A DNA stretch of 64,000 bases from Mitsuaria chitosanitabida ATCC BAA-476 = NBRC 102408 (lineage in GTDB: Bacteria > Pseudomonadota > Gammaproteobacteria > Burkholderiales > Burkholderiaceae_C), in the NCBI RefSeq assembly GCF_001598255.1, contig NZ_BCYP01000034.1, positions 1 to 64,000 of the forward strand. Reading direction: 5' to 3'. Below, piece by piece: positions 9,532-18,586 of this stretch (its first letter is position 1; each line of letters starts with the position of its first letter). Position numbers and translations under genes: made by a program. Under the pieces are notes generated by a model, which saw only the letters and a program-made list of their open reading frames with translations, ran no database searches and was not told where the DNA came from.

Positions 9532-10260
9532 ATGGATCGCATGATTTACCTGTCGATGAGCGGCGCCCAGGCGGCGATGTCGCGCCAGGACGTGCTGTCC
9601 AACAACCTCGCCAACGCCAACAGCAACGGCTTCCGGGCCGAGCTGCAGGCCTTCCGCGCGGTGCCCATCCGCGGCGACGGCGCGACCACCCGCGCGTTCG
9701 CGCTGGAGACGACCACCGGCCACGACCTGTCGGCCGGTCCGATCCAGCAGACCGACCGCAATCTGGACGTGGCGATGAAGGGCAAGTCATGGATGGCCGT
9801 GCAGGCCCTCGACGGCACCGAGGCCTACACCCGCGCCGGCTCCATGGACGTGGACCAGGACGGCGTGCTGCGCATGCGCAACGGCCTGCAGGTGCTGGGC
9901 GACGGCGGCCCCATCACGGTCCCGCCCAACTCGACGATCTCGATCGGCGACGACGGCACCGTGGTGGCCAAGGCCGACGGCCAGCGTCCGGTGAACATCG
10001 GCAAGATCAAGCTGGTGACCGAGGACGGCCGCTTCACGCGTCGCGACGACGGCCTGTTCGTGGCCGCCGGCGGCGACCCGCTGCCGGCCGACCCGGCCGC
10101 CCGGCTGCAGTCCGGCGCGCTCGAGGGCTCCAACGTGAGCCCGGTCGAGACCATGGTCGGCATGATCGCCGCCGCCCGCCAGTTCGAGCAGCAGATGAAG
10201 CTGCTGACGATCGCCCAGACCCACGGCCAGGCAGCCTCCAAGCTGCTGTCCGACAGCTGA
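9532..10260 (+). CDS. flgF: Flagellar proximal rod protein FlgF
   Basis: A 242-residue rod protein. It opens with MIYLSMSGAQAAMSRQDVLSNNLANANSNGFRAEL, with FlgF-like wording of the basal-body rod motif, and ends with NVSPVETMVGMIAAARQFEQQMKLLTIAQ. It forms part of the proximal rod below FlgG. The ATG at 9532 follows AGAGGAATTCCC, a good ribosome site. Confidence 0.96.
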   Translation: MDRMIYLSMSGAQAAMSRQDVLSNNLANANSNGFRAELQAFRAVPIRGDGATTRAFALETTTGHDLSAGPIQQTDRNLDVAMKGKSWMAVQALDGTEAYTRAGSMDVDQDGVLRMRNGLQVLGDGGPITVPPNSTISIGDDGTVVAKADGQRPVNIGKIKLVTEDGRFTRRDDGLFVAAGGDPLPADPAARLQSGALEGSNVSPVETMVGMIAAARQFEQQMKLLTIAQTHGQAASKLLSDS

Positions 10261-10316
10261 TCGGTCCCCGTCAGGACGCATCCGCCACCGCATAGATCAG
10301 GATTCAGGAGTCCCCG

Positions 10317-11099
10317 ATGCTTCGCTCGCTCTGGACCGCCAAGACCGGCATGGAAGCCCAGCAGACCCAGCTGGACGTCATTTCGCACAACCTGGCCAAC
10401 GTCTCGACCAACGGCTACAAGAAGTCGCACGCCGTCTTCGAGGACCTGATGTACCAGACGCTGCGTCAGCCCGGCGCCAACAACACCGAGCAGACCACCC
10501 TGCCCACCGGCATGCAGGTCGGCCTGGGTGCCCGCGCGGTGGCCACCTCGCGCAGCCACTCGCAGGGCAGCCTGACGCAGACGTCCAACTACCTGGACAT
10601 GGCGATCAAGGGCAACGGCTTCTTCCAGATCCAGATGCCCGACGGCACCACCGCGTACACCCGCGACGGCAGCTTCCAGCTCGATCCCAACGGCCAGATC
10701 GTCACCAACAACGGCAACACCGTGCTGCCCGGCATCATCGTGCCGGCCAACGCGACCGCGTTGACCGTCGGCGCCGACGGCACCGTCAGCGTCACCACCG
10801 CCGGCAACACCGCGCCGACGACACTGGGCCAACTGCAGCTGGCCAACTTCATCAACCCGCCGGGCCTGGAATCGCTGGGCGGCAACCTGTACTCGGAGAC
10901 GGTCGCCTCCGGCACGCCGCAGACCGGCGCCCCCGGCACGAACAGCCTGGGCGCGGTGCAGCAGGGCTTCGTCGAGACCTCGAACGTGAACGTGGTCGAG
11001 GAACTGGTGCAGATGATCCAGACCCAGCGCGCCTACGAAATGAATTCCAAGGCGATCCAGACCACCGACCAGATGCTCCAGAAGCTCTCGCAGATCTGA
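10317..11099 (+). CDS. flgG: Flagellar distal rod protein FlgG
   Basis: A 260-residue protein of exactly the usual length for FlgG. N-terminal [53 protein letters not shown] is highly conserved and includes the FlgG-specific insertion absent from FlgE. The C-terminus [33 protein letters not shown] is canonical. It polymerises into the distal rod that the L and P rings surround. Confidence 0.98.
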   Translation: MLRSLWTAKTGMEAQQTQLDVISHNLANVSTNGYKKSHAVFEDLMYQTLRQPGANNTEQTTLPTGMQVGLGARAVATSRSHSQGSLTQTSNYLDMAIKGNGFFQIQMPDGTTAYTRDGSFQLDPNGQIVTNNGNTVLPGIIVPANATALTVGADGTVSVTTAGNTAPTTLGQLQLANFINPPGLESLGGNLYSETVASGTPQTGAPGTNSLGAVQQGFVETSNVNVVEELVQMIQTQRAYEMNSKAIQTTDQMLQKLSQI

Positions 11100-11176
11100 T
11101 CGACCTGAGAGCCTCACATCCGGCGATCGGGCGCCACGCGCCCGGGCGAGGATGGCGGCTCTTCCAAGGAGTAGTC

Positions 11177-11872
11177 ATGCCTTCGTTCCTGTCCGCCCTC
11201 CGCCTGAGCCTGGTGGCTTCGGCCGCGCTCGCCCTCACCGCCTGCGGGGCCATGTACCCGCAGCCGCGCGTGGACATGCAGCCCGCGCCCGTCGTGAAGA
11301 TGCCCGAGCCCATCCCGGCCGCGGCCAACAACGGCGCGATCTACCAGAACGCCAACTACCGCCCGCTGTTCGAGGACCATCGCGCCCGCCTGGTCGGCGA
11401 CATCGTGACGGTGCAGATCACGGAGAAGGTCAGCGCCTCGCAGAAGTCCAGCTCCGAGCTGGACAAGACCGGCGCGATGACCGCCGGCGTGACCGCCATC
11501 CCGGGCTTCAACCCGAACTCCTTCGCCAACGGGCGCGCGGAGCTCAGCGGCTCCTCGTCCAACAAGAACACCGGCAAGGGCACGAACGAGAACACCAACG
11601 ACTTCTCCGGCACGATCACCGCGGTGGTCACCGGCGTGCTCCCCAACGGTCACCTGCTGATCTCGGGCGAGAAGCAGGTCGGGGTGAACAACAACGTGGA
11701 CGTGCTGCGCTTCTACGGCCAGGTCGACCCGCAGTCGATCCGCCAGGGGAACACGGTCGCCTCGACCCAGGTCGCCAACGTCCGGGTGGAGCAGCGCGGC
11801 CGCGGCGCGGTCGCGGATGCGCATGGAATTGGCTGGCTATCCCGCTTCTTCTTGAACCTTTCGCCCATTTAA
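11177..11872 (+). CDS. flgH: Flagellar L-ring lipoprotein FlgH
   Basis: A 231-residue outer-membrane lipoprotein. The signal peptide ends in the lipobox LTAC with Cys at about residue 24. Later motifs are NGAIYQNANYRPLFEDHRARLVGDIVTVQITEKVSASQKSSSELDK and the C-terminal QVDPQSIRQGNTVASTQVANVRVEQRGRGAVADAHGIGWLSRFF, both FlgH signatures. It makes the outer-membrane bushing around the rod. The ATG at 11177 follows AAGGAG. Confidence 0.97.
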   Translation: MPSFLSALRLSLVASAALALTACGAMYPQPRVDMQPAPVVKMPEPIPAAANNGAIYQNANYRPLFEDHRARLVGDIVTVQITEKVSASQKSSSELDKTGAMTAGVTAIPGFNPNSFANGRAELSGSSSNKNTGKGTNENTNDFSGTITAVVTGVLPNGHLLISGEKQVGVNNNVDVLRFYGQVDPQSIRQGNTVASTQVANVRVEQRGRGAVADAHGIGWLSRFFLNLSPI

Positions 11873-11918
11873 GTTTCCCCACAATCGGTCACACGAGTCT
11901 GGCAACCGTGTGACCGAG

Positions 11919-13064
11919 ATGTACCCCTCCACCACCCCCCGCTTCTTCCATCGCTCCCCTCGCCTGCTGGCTTCCGGCCTGCTCGCGCTGATGGCCCTGC
12001 TGTCGATCGCGACGCCGGCCCAGGCGACACGCATCAAGGAAGTCGCGGCCGTGCAGGGCGTGCGTTCCAACCCGCTGACCGGCTACGGCCTGGTCGTGGG
12101 CCTGGACGGCACCGGCGACCAGACCACGCAGGCCCCCTTCACGGGCCAGAGCATGACCGCCATGCTGCAGCAGTTCGGCGTGCTGCTCCCGCCCGGCGTG
12201 ACCATGCAGCCGCGCAACGTCGCGGCGGTCATGATCACCGCCAGCCTCCCCCCCTTCGCCCAACCCGGCCAGCCGCTGGACGTGACGGTGTCCTCCATGG
12301 GCAACGCCAAGAGCCTGCGCGGCGGCACGCTGATCGCCACCCCGCTGCGCGGCGCCGACGGCCAGGTCTACGCCATCGCCCAGGGCAACATGGTCGTGGG
12401 CGGCGCGGGCGCCTCGCAAGGCGGCTCCAAGGTCCAGATCAACCACCTGAGCGCCGGCCGCATCCCCGGCGGCGCGCTGGTGGAACGCAGCGTCCCCACG
12501 CCGCTGCAGCAGAACGAATACCTCCAGCTCGACCTGAACGCCTCCGACTTCGGCATGGCGCGCGCGGTGGCCAAGGCCATCAACCGCGCCAAGGGCGAGG
12601 GCACGGCCGCGGCGGTCGACGGCCGCGTGGTGCGCGTGCGCGCGCCGCTCACGCCCGACGCCCGCGTCAGCTTCCTGGCCGACATGGAGAACCTGCCCAT
12701 CGACATGGACATCCCCGCCGCGCGCATCGTCATCAACGCGCGCACCGGCTCGGTGGTCATGAACCAGGCGGTCACGCTGCAGCCCTGCGCGGTCGCGCAC
12801 GGCAACCTGGCGGTGACCATCTCCAGCACGCCGCAGGTGAGCCAGCCCAACGCGCTGTCCGGCGGCCAGACCACGGTGACCGAGAAGACCGACATCTCGA
12901 TCAAGCAGGAACCCGGCTCGCTGATCCAGCTGCCGGCGGGCGCGCGGCTGAACGACGTCGTCAAGGCGCTCAACACGCTGGGCGCGACGCCGCAGGACCT
13001 GCTGGCCATCCTCCAGGCGATGAAGAGCGCCGGCGCCCTGAACGCCGAGCTCGAGGTGATCTGA
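11919..13064 (+). CDS. flgI: Flagellar P-ring protein FlgI
   Basis: A 381-residue periplasmic ring protein. The N-terminal signal peptide (LLASGLLALMALLSIATPAQA) precedes TRIKEVAAVQGVRSNPLTGYGLVVGLDGTGD, the most conserved stretch of FlgI. The end LNDVVKALNTLGATPQDLLAILQAMKSAGALNAELEVI is also typical. It assembles on peptidoglycan with the help of FlgA. An in-frame GTG at 11910 is an alternative start with no better ribosome site, so I chose the ATG at 11919. One base separates its stop from flgJ. Confidence 0.96.
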   Translation: MYPSTTPRFFHRSPRLLASGLLALMALLSIATPAQATRIKEVAAVQGVRSNPLTGYGLVVGLDGTGDQTTQAPFTGQSMTAMLQQFGVLLPPGVTMQPRNVAAVMITASLPPFAQPGQPLDVTVSSMGNAKSLRGGTLIATPLRGADGQVYAIAQGNMVVGGAGASQGGSKVQINHLSAGRIPGGALVERSVPTPLQQNEYLQLDLNASDFGMARAVAKAINRAKGEGTAAAVDGRVVRVRAPLTPDARVSFLADMENLPIDMDIPAARIVINARTGSVVMNQAVTLQPCAVAHGNLAVTISSTPQVSQPNALSGGQTTVTEKTDISIKQEPGSLIQLPAGARLNDVVKALNTLGATPQDLLAILQAMKSAGALNAELEVI

Positions 13065-13065
13065 C

Positions 13066-13953
13066 ATGGCCCTCTCCACCCCCCTCAGCACCGCGCTCGG
13101 CATGGGCGCCAACGGCCTGAGCGCCGACACCCGCTCGATCGAGCAGCTCAAGGGCACCGCCTCGCGCGATCCCAAGCTGGCGGTCAAGGAAACGGCCAAG
13201 CAGTTCGAAGCCCTGTTCATGCAGGAAGTGATGAAGAGCATGCGCCAGGCCACCATGAGCAGCGGGATGATGGACAACTCGGCGACCCAGATGGGTTCCG
13301 AGATGCTGGACCAGCAGTACGCGGCCAAGATGACCGGCCTGCCCGGCGGCCTGTCCCAGGCCATCGAGCGCCATCTGCAGCGCCAGCTCGGCGTGAAGGA
13401 CGGCGAGCTGCCCAGCGCGAAGAACGCCGCCGCCACGACGCAGATCCCGCAGCTGGCGGTCAAGAACGTGCAGCCGCACGTGCAGGACTTCATCCTCAAG
13501 CACGACGGCGCCGCCAAGGCCGCGCAGGCGGCCACCGGCATCCCGGCCAGCTTCATGATCGCGCAGGCCGCGCACGAGTCCGGCTGGGGCAAGCGCGAGA
13601 TCCTGAACAAGGACGGCTCGACCAGCTTCAACGTCTTCGGCATCAAGGCCGGCGCCAACTGGACCGGCAAGGTCGCCGAGGTGCCCACCACCGAGTACGT
13701 CGACGGCAAGCCCACCAAGGTGATGGCGAAGTTCCGCGCCTACGGCAGCTACGAAGAGGCCTTCAAGGACTACGCCAAGCTGATCGGCAACAACGACCGC
13801 TATCGCGACGTCGTCGCCAAGGCCAACACCGGCAGCGCCGAGGGCTTCGCCAAGGGCCTGCAGAAGGCCGGCTACGCCACCGACCCCGAGTACGCGACCA
13901 AGCTCGCGCGCACGATCAACACCACGATGCGCGTGCAGCGCGCGCTGGCGTGA
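13066..13953 (+). CDS. flgJ: Flagellar rod cap and peptidoglycan hydrolase FlgJ
   Basis: A 295-residue two-domain protein. The N-terminal rod-cap domain (AVKETAKQFEALFMQEVMKSMRQAT, about residues 40-110) is joined to a C-terminal GH73 glucosaminidase (FMIAQAAHESGWGKREI, with the catalytic Glu in HESGWG, to the end). It lets the rod through the cell wall and guides rod assembly. The dual-domain form is usual for beta- and gamma-proteobacteria. It follows flgI by one base. Confidence 0.96.
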   Translation: MALSTPLSTALGMGANGLSADTRSIEQLKGTASRDPKLAVKETAKQFEALFMQEVMKSMRQATMSSGMMDNSATQMGSEMLDQQYAAKMTGLPGGLSQAIERHLQRQLGVKDGELPSAKNAAATTQIPQLAVKNVQPHVQDFILKHDGAAKAAQAATGIPASFMIAQAAHESGWGKREILNKDGSTSFNVFGIKAGANWTGKVAEVPTTEYVDGKPTKVMAKFRAYGSYEEAFKDYAKLIGNNDRYRDVVAKANTGSAEGFAKGLQKAGYATDPEYATKLARTINTTMRVQRALA

Positions 13954-13997
13954 TCGGCGCCCGCTGAGGTCGACCAGGAAGGAACGAGGAGCACGTC

Positions 13998-15977
13998 ATG
14001 GGGACCTCTCCGCTGCTGTCGCTGGGCATGCGCGCCATGTTCGCCAACCAGGCGGCCTTGCAGACCATCGGCCAGAACATCGCCAACGCCAACACGCCGG
14101 GCTACTCGCGCCAGGATGTGGTGCTGACCACGCCCGACGGCCAGTTCACCGGCGCGGGCTACTTCGGCAAGGGCGTGAACGTCGAGACGGTCACCCGCTC
14201 GCACAACGAGTTCCTGACCCGCGAGGCCGCGGCCGCCAAGTCGCAGGCCTTCATGGACACGACCATGCAGTCGCAGCTGGGCCAGCTGGAGAAGCTGTTC
14301 CCCACCGGTTCCGACGGCCTGGGCCAGGCGACCAACGACTTCCTGAACGCGCTGGTCGACGTGGCCAGCCGCCCCGCCGACCCGTCCGCGCGGCAGGTGG
14401 TGCTGGGCAAGGCCCAGGACCTGGCCTCCCGCTTCCAGAGCGCCGGCCAGCAGCTGGCCGACCTGCAGTCCGGCGTGGTCAGCGACCTCAACGCCAACGT
14501 CAAGCAGGTCAACGAGCTGGCCAAGCAGATCGCCGCGGCCAACGACCAGATCGCCCGCTCCGCCGGCACCAGCCACACGCCCAACGACCTGCTGGACAAG
14601 CGCGATCAGCTGATCTCGCAGCTCAGCCAGTACGTGCAGGTGACCACGGTGGACAACGCGCGCGACGGCACCGTCGGCGTGTTCATCGGCGGGGGCCAGC
14701 GCCTGGTGCTGGGCGGCGAGGCGCAACAGCTCGCCGTCACGCCCGACCCGTACGACGGCACGCGCGCCCAGCTGTCCATCAGCGACGCGGGCGGCAACCG
14801 CGTGCTGGACGACTCCACCTTGACCGGTGGTTCGCTGACGGCGCTGCTGCGCTACCAGAACACCCACCTGCAGGACGCCCGCAATCTGCTGGGCCAGATG
14901 GCGCAGGCCCTGGCCTCGAAGGTCAACGACCAGCAGAAGCTGGGCATCGACCTGAAGTCGCAGACCGGCGGACCGCTGTTCACCGTGGCCGATCCGACGG
15001 TGCTGCCGGCGGTGACCAACCGCGGCGACGCGCGCCTCACCGCCACCGTGGTCGACGGGAGCAAGGTGCCGGCGCTGTCCTTCACCGTCACGCCGGATCC
15101 GACCGGCACGCCCGACAGCTATCAGATCGCGGTGCGCCCCAGCGGCCTGCCGACGCTGATGACCAACGACCAGATCAAGGCCGCCTACGGCGTCAGCCTG
15201 TCGCAGACCGGCACGATGCAGCAGGGCGACAGCTTCCTGCTGGAGCCGGTGGCCAACGCGGCGGGCAGCTTCAAGCGCGCGCTGGACGATCCCAACGGCC
15301 TGGCCGCGGCGGCGCCCATCATCGCCACCACCGACGTCAACAACCAGGGCACGGCCACCGTCGACACGCTGTACGCGGTCAACACCAAGTTCGACAAGTC
15401 CAAGCAGCCGGCAACGGTGCAGTTCGGCACCGTCAACGCCGACAACACCATCAACTACACGATCACGCTGTCGGACAACACCTCCTACAGCGGCACGTGG
15501 AAGGCCGGCCAGGCCATCGGCAACGATCCGGCCAACGGGGTGGACCTGGGCTTCGAGCTGCGCATCAACGGCGCGCCGCGCCAGGGCGACAAGATCAACA
15601 TGCAGGTCTCGGACCAGGTGGTCTCGACCAACAACGGCAACGCCAAGGCCTTCCTCGCGCTGCAGAGCACGCCCTTCGTGGGCAAGCAGCTGCAGACCGA
15701 CGGCACGCTGTCGCGCGGCCAGACCGTGACCGAGGCCTACGCGGCGGCGATCGCCGACGTCGGCTCGCGGGTGCAGGGCGCGGACTACCTGGCGGGCGTG
15801 TCGACCTCGGTCGCCAGCGACGCCGAGACCACCCGCGCCAGCCAGGCCGGCGTCAACCTCGACGAGGAAGCCGCCAAGCTGATGCAGTTCCAGCAGGGCT
15901 ACCAGGCCGCGGCCAAGGTGCTGCAGACCGCCCAGAACCTCTTCGACCAGCTGTTGAGCATCGCCGGCGGCCGCTGA
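13998..15977 (+). CDS. flgK: Hook-filament junction protein FlgK (HAP1)
   Basis: A 659-residue protein. N-terminal LLSLGMRAMFANQAALQTIGQNIANANTPGYSRQDVVLTTPDGQ is the FlgK signature. The long middle region contains alpha-helical NANVKQVNELAKQIAAANDQI and beta-rich insertions, and the C-terminus VNLDEEAAKLMQFQQGYQAAAKVLQTAQNLFDQLLSIAG is the D0 helix. It joins hook and filament and is exported with FlgN as chaperone. It is longer than enteric FlgK (about 550 residues), as is common in Burkholderiales. Confidence 0.97.
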   Translation: MGTSPLLSLGMRAMFANQAALQTIGQNIANANTPGYSRQDVVLTTPDGQFTGAGYFGKGVNVETVTRSHNEFLTREAAAAKSQAFMDTTMQSQLGQLEKLFPTGSDGLGQATNDFLNALVDVASRPADPSARQVVLGKAQDLASRFQSAGQQLADLQSGVVSDLNANVKQVNELAKQIAAANDQIARSAGTSHTPNDLLDKRDQLISQLSQYVQVTTVDNARDGTVGVFIGGGQRLVLGGEAQQLAVTPDPYDGTRAQLSISDAGGNRVLDDSTLTGGSLTALLRYQNTHLQDARNLLGQMAQALASKVNDQQKLGIDLKSQTGGPLFTVADPTVLPAVTNRGDARLTATVVDGSKVPALSFTVTPDPTGTPDSYQIAVRPSGLPTLMTNDQIKAAYGVSLSQTGTMQQGDSFLLEPVANAAGSFKRALDDPNGLAAAAPIIATTDVNNQGTATVDTLYAVNTKFDKSKQPATVQFGTVNADNTINYTITLSDNTSYSGTWKAGQAIGNDPANGVDLGFELRINGAPRQGDKINMQVSDQVVSTNNGNAKAFLALQSTPFVGKQLQTDGTLSRGQTVTEAYAAAIADVGSRVQGADYLAGVSTSVASDAETTRASQAGVNLDEEAAKLMQFQQGYQAAAKVLQTAQNLFDQLLSIAGGR

Positions 15978-16018
15978 GCCCGAGCGACGTTCCCGAACCG
16001 ATCTCCCAGGAGCGAGCC

Positions 16019-17266
16019 ATGCGACTCTCCACTGCCAACATGTTCGACGCCAGCATCGCGACGCTGCAACGCCGCCAAGAGGCGATGCAGGACGCGCAGC
16101 AGCGGCTCACCACCGGCAAGCGCGTCGGCAAGGCCAGCGACGACCCCACCGCCGCGGCGCGCGCCGAGCGCGCGCGCACCTCGATCGGCCAGGTCGACGC
16201 CAGCCAGCGCGCGCTGGACGCCAGCCGCAACAGCATGACGCTGGCCGAAAGCGCGCTGGGCGACGCCAACGAGCTGATGCAGCAGATCCGCGAGGCGCTG
16301 ATGGCCGCCGGCAACGCCAGCTACAGCGACGACGAGCGCAAGGGCCTGGCCAACAAGGTCGAGGGCCTGCGCAACCAGCTGCTGGCCATCGCCAACCGCC
16401 AGGACGGCTCGGGCGGCTACCTGTTCGGCGGCCAGGGCACGCAGGGCACGCCCTTCCTGGACAACCCGGTGCAGCGCGACGCCTCGGGCAACCGCATCGG
16501 CGGCGGCGTGGGCTTCGAGGGCGTGGGCGGCGCCACCACCACGGGCAACCTCGAGAACTACCCCACCAGCGTCGACGGCCGCCTGGCCTGGGAGCAGGCG
16601 CGCAGCGGCAACGGCACCTTCGAGACCGGCCCGGCGCCCAACACCCTGACCGGCAAGTCGCCGGCGGGCTACATCGACTCGGGCCGGGTCACCGATCCGA
16701 CGCAGGTCACGGGCAACACCTACAGCATCGTCATCAACGGCACGGCGCCCTCGCAGACCTACACCGTCTTCGACGAGACCCAGGGCCATGTGCCGGTGGC
16801 CAGCGACAACTACAGCGCCGGCAACACCGTCAAGTTCGCCGGCATGGCGATGAGCATCTCGGGCGCGCCCGTGGACGGGGACAGCTTCAGCGTCAAGCCG
16901 TCGACGGCCAGCCTGAAGGTCTTCGACGTGCTGGACAAGACCATCGAGTCGCTGAAGAAGACCGGTCGGACCGGGTCCGAGGTGACCCAGGACAACCTGA
17001 TGAACCTGCGCGACCTGGACGCCGTGATGGGCAACCTGAGCAACGTGCGCAGCCAGGTGGGCGAGCAGATGAACAACCTGGACGGGTCGGAGTCGCGGCT
17101 GCAGACGCTGAAGGTTTACAACCAGGCTGAGCAATCTGCCGCAGAGGATCTGGACATGACGCAGGGCATTTCCGACTTCCAGAACCAGCAGACGGGCTAC
17201 GATGCGGCGCTGAAGACTTATTCGATGGTCCAGCGCATGTCGCTGTTCCAGTACCTCAACACCTGA
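16019..17266 (+). CDS. flgL: Hook-filament junction protein FlgL (HAP3)
   Basis: A 415-residue flagellin-like protein. It begins MRLSTANMFDASIATLQRRQEAMQDAQQRLTTGKRVGKASDDPTAAA, with the FlgL/flagellin N-terminal helix, and ends in QGISDFQNQQTGYDAALKTYSMVQRMSLFQYLNT. It forms the second junction zone below the filament. The start at 16019 follows CCAGGAG. A longer open frame upstream lies inside flgK in another frame and is not used. The HDOD gene follows after 13 bp, so flgL is probably not the last gene of the operon. Confidence 0.96.
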   Translation: MRLSTANMFDASIATLQRRQEAMQDAQQRLTTGKRVGKASDDPTAAARAERARTSIGQVDASQRALDASRNSMTLAESALGDANELMQQIREALMAAGNASYSDDERKGLANKVEGLRNQLLAIANRQDGSGGYLFGGQGTQGTPFLDNPVQRDASGNRIGGGVGFEGVGGATTTGNLENYPTSVDGRLAWEQARSGNGTFETGPAPNTLTGKSPAGYIDSGRVTDPTQVTGNTYSIVINGTAPSQTYTVFDETQGHVPVASDNYSAGNTVKFAGMAMSISGAPVDGDSFSVKPSTASLKVFDVLDKTIESLKKTGRTGSEVTQDNLMNLRDLDAVMGNLSNVRSQVGEQMNNLDGSESRLQTLKVYNQAEQSAAEDLDMTQGISDFQNQQTGYDAALKTYSMVQRMSLFQYLNT

Positions 17267-17279
17267 TGCCCCCCTCCGC

Positions 17280-18425
17280 ATGAATTCGACCCACGCCGTG
17301 CTGGGCCAACTGGCCCTGGGGTACGCGCCCCTGGTTTCCAAGTCCCTCGACATCGAGGCCACCCGCGTCACGGCGTTCGCGCTTCGCCCCGAGACTTCGC
17401 CCGACGCGGGCGAGCTGCTCGCGGCGATCGCCGAGGCCTTCCCCGCCAAGGCGGTGATCCTGAACGTGGCCCACGAGGGGCTGCTCAAGGGGCTGCTGGC
17501 GGCGACGCTCCCCGGCAACGTCAAGGTCGAGGTCCCCGCCTTCCTGCTGTCCGACGCGGATGTGGCCGCCCAGGCCCAGGCCCGCGGCGCGCTGATCAAG
17601 GGCCGCTCCGACGCGGCCGGCTTCAAGCAGCTGGTGCTGGACCTGCAGGAGCTGGGCGCGGGTCCGCTCCCGGCCGGCAAGTCGGTGCTGGTGGCCGGCG
17701 CGCGCAACGCGGCCGAGTTCAAGCAGTCCTTCGACGCGGGCGCGGCCGGCGTGCTGGGCTGGACCGTGCATGGCGACTTCGAGGCCCCGGCCGCTCCGGC
17801 CGCGCGCAGCGACTCGCAGGCCGACCTGCAGGTGATCGTCGAGCTGATGTCGCGCGTCGACCAGGGCGAGGACGTGGAGCGCCTGGAGCAGACGCTCAAG
17901 CGCGACCCCAGCCTGGCCTTCAAGCTGCTGCGCTACATGAATTCCGCGGCCTTCGGCCTGTCGGTGGAGGTGTCCTCCTTCCGCCACGCGATCATGCTGC
18001 TGGGCTACGCCCGCCTGCGCCGCTGGCTGGCGCTGCTGCTGGCCACGGCCAGCAAGGACCACGCGATGCGTCCGGTCATGTTCGGCGCCCTGCGTCGCGG
18101 CCTGATCATGGAAGAGCTGGCCAAGAGCATGGACGATTCCGAGGTCCGCGACGAGATGTTCATCTGCGGCCTGTTCTCGCTGCTGGACCACATGCTGAAG
18201 CAGCCCTTCGAGAAGCTGCTGCAGTCGATCCCGGTCCCGGAGCGCGTGCGCCAGGCGCTGGTCGACAAGACCGGCCCGTACCAGGGCTACCTGGATCTGG
18301 TGCAGGCCATCGAGAACGAATCCGTCTTCGACGTGCGCGCCGCGCTGGACACCCTGATGCTGGGCGCCGACGAGGTCAACCACGCCGTGCTGCGCGCGCT
18401 GCACAAGGCCTCGCAGCTCGAGTAA
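17280..18425 (+). CDS. EAL-like/HDOD-domain signalling protein
   Basis: A 381-residue cytoplasmic protein. Residues 1-170 look like a strongly degenerate EAL domain (LVSKSLDIEATRVTAFALRPE ... HEGLLKGLLAATLPGNVKVEVPAFLLSD) without the catalytic EAL or DDFG residues. Residues 180-380 are an HDOD domain (VIVELMSRVDQGEDVERLEQTLKRDPSLAFKLLRYMNSAAFGL). HDOD lacks the HD metal site of phosphohydrolases and usually acts as a regulatory scaffold. The layout matches the YuxH group, which binds rather than degrades c-di-GMP or regulates motility and chemotaxis. It starts 13 bp after flgL, which strongly suggests co-transcription with the hook genes. Confidence 0.85.
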   Translation: MNSTHAVLGQLALGYAPLVSKSLDIEATRVTAFALRPETSPDAGELLAAIAEAFPAKAVILNVAHEGLLKGLLAATLPGNVKVEVPAFLLSDADVAAQAQARGALIKGRSDAAGFKQLVLDLQELGAGPLPAGKSVLVAGARNAAEFKQSFDAGAAGVLGWTVHGDFEAPAAPAARSDSQADLQVIVELMSRVDQGEDVERLEQTLKRDPSLAFKLLRYMNSAAFGLSVEVSSFRHAIMLLGYARLRRWLALLLATASKDHAMRPVMFGALRRGLIMEELAKSMDDSEVRDEMFICGLFSLLDHMLKQPFEKLLQSIPVPERVRQALVDKTGPYQGYLDLVQAIENESVFDVRAALDTLMLGADEVNHAVLRALHKASQLE

Positions 18426-18454
18426 TTCCGGCGCGCCGCGAGGCCGCCGCTCCC

Positions 18455-18557
18455 CCTCTCCCGCCGCTCGGGAGAGGATGTCGCGCCGCACCGAGCGCTC
18501 CAACCGCCAGCCTCGGTTGCCGCACGAGTCACTCCCTCGCCCGCTTGCGGGAGAGGG
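18455..18557. repeat. Pair of REP-like hairpins between the HDOD and histidine kinase genes
   Basis: The first stem is CCTCTCCC/GGGAGAGG (18455-18477). The second is CCCTCGCCCGC/GCGGGAGAGGG (18534-18557), followed by TTGGGGTGAGGG. The second has the look of a repetitive extragenic palindrome family common in high-GC proteobacteria. It may limit read-through from the flg operon. No T-tract follows either stem. Confidence 0.6.
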
Positions 18558-18586
18558 TTGGGGTGAGGGTCTCTTAAACTCGCCCC

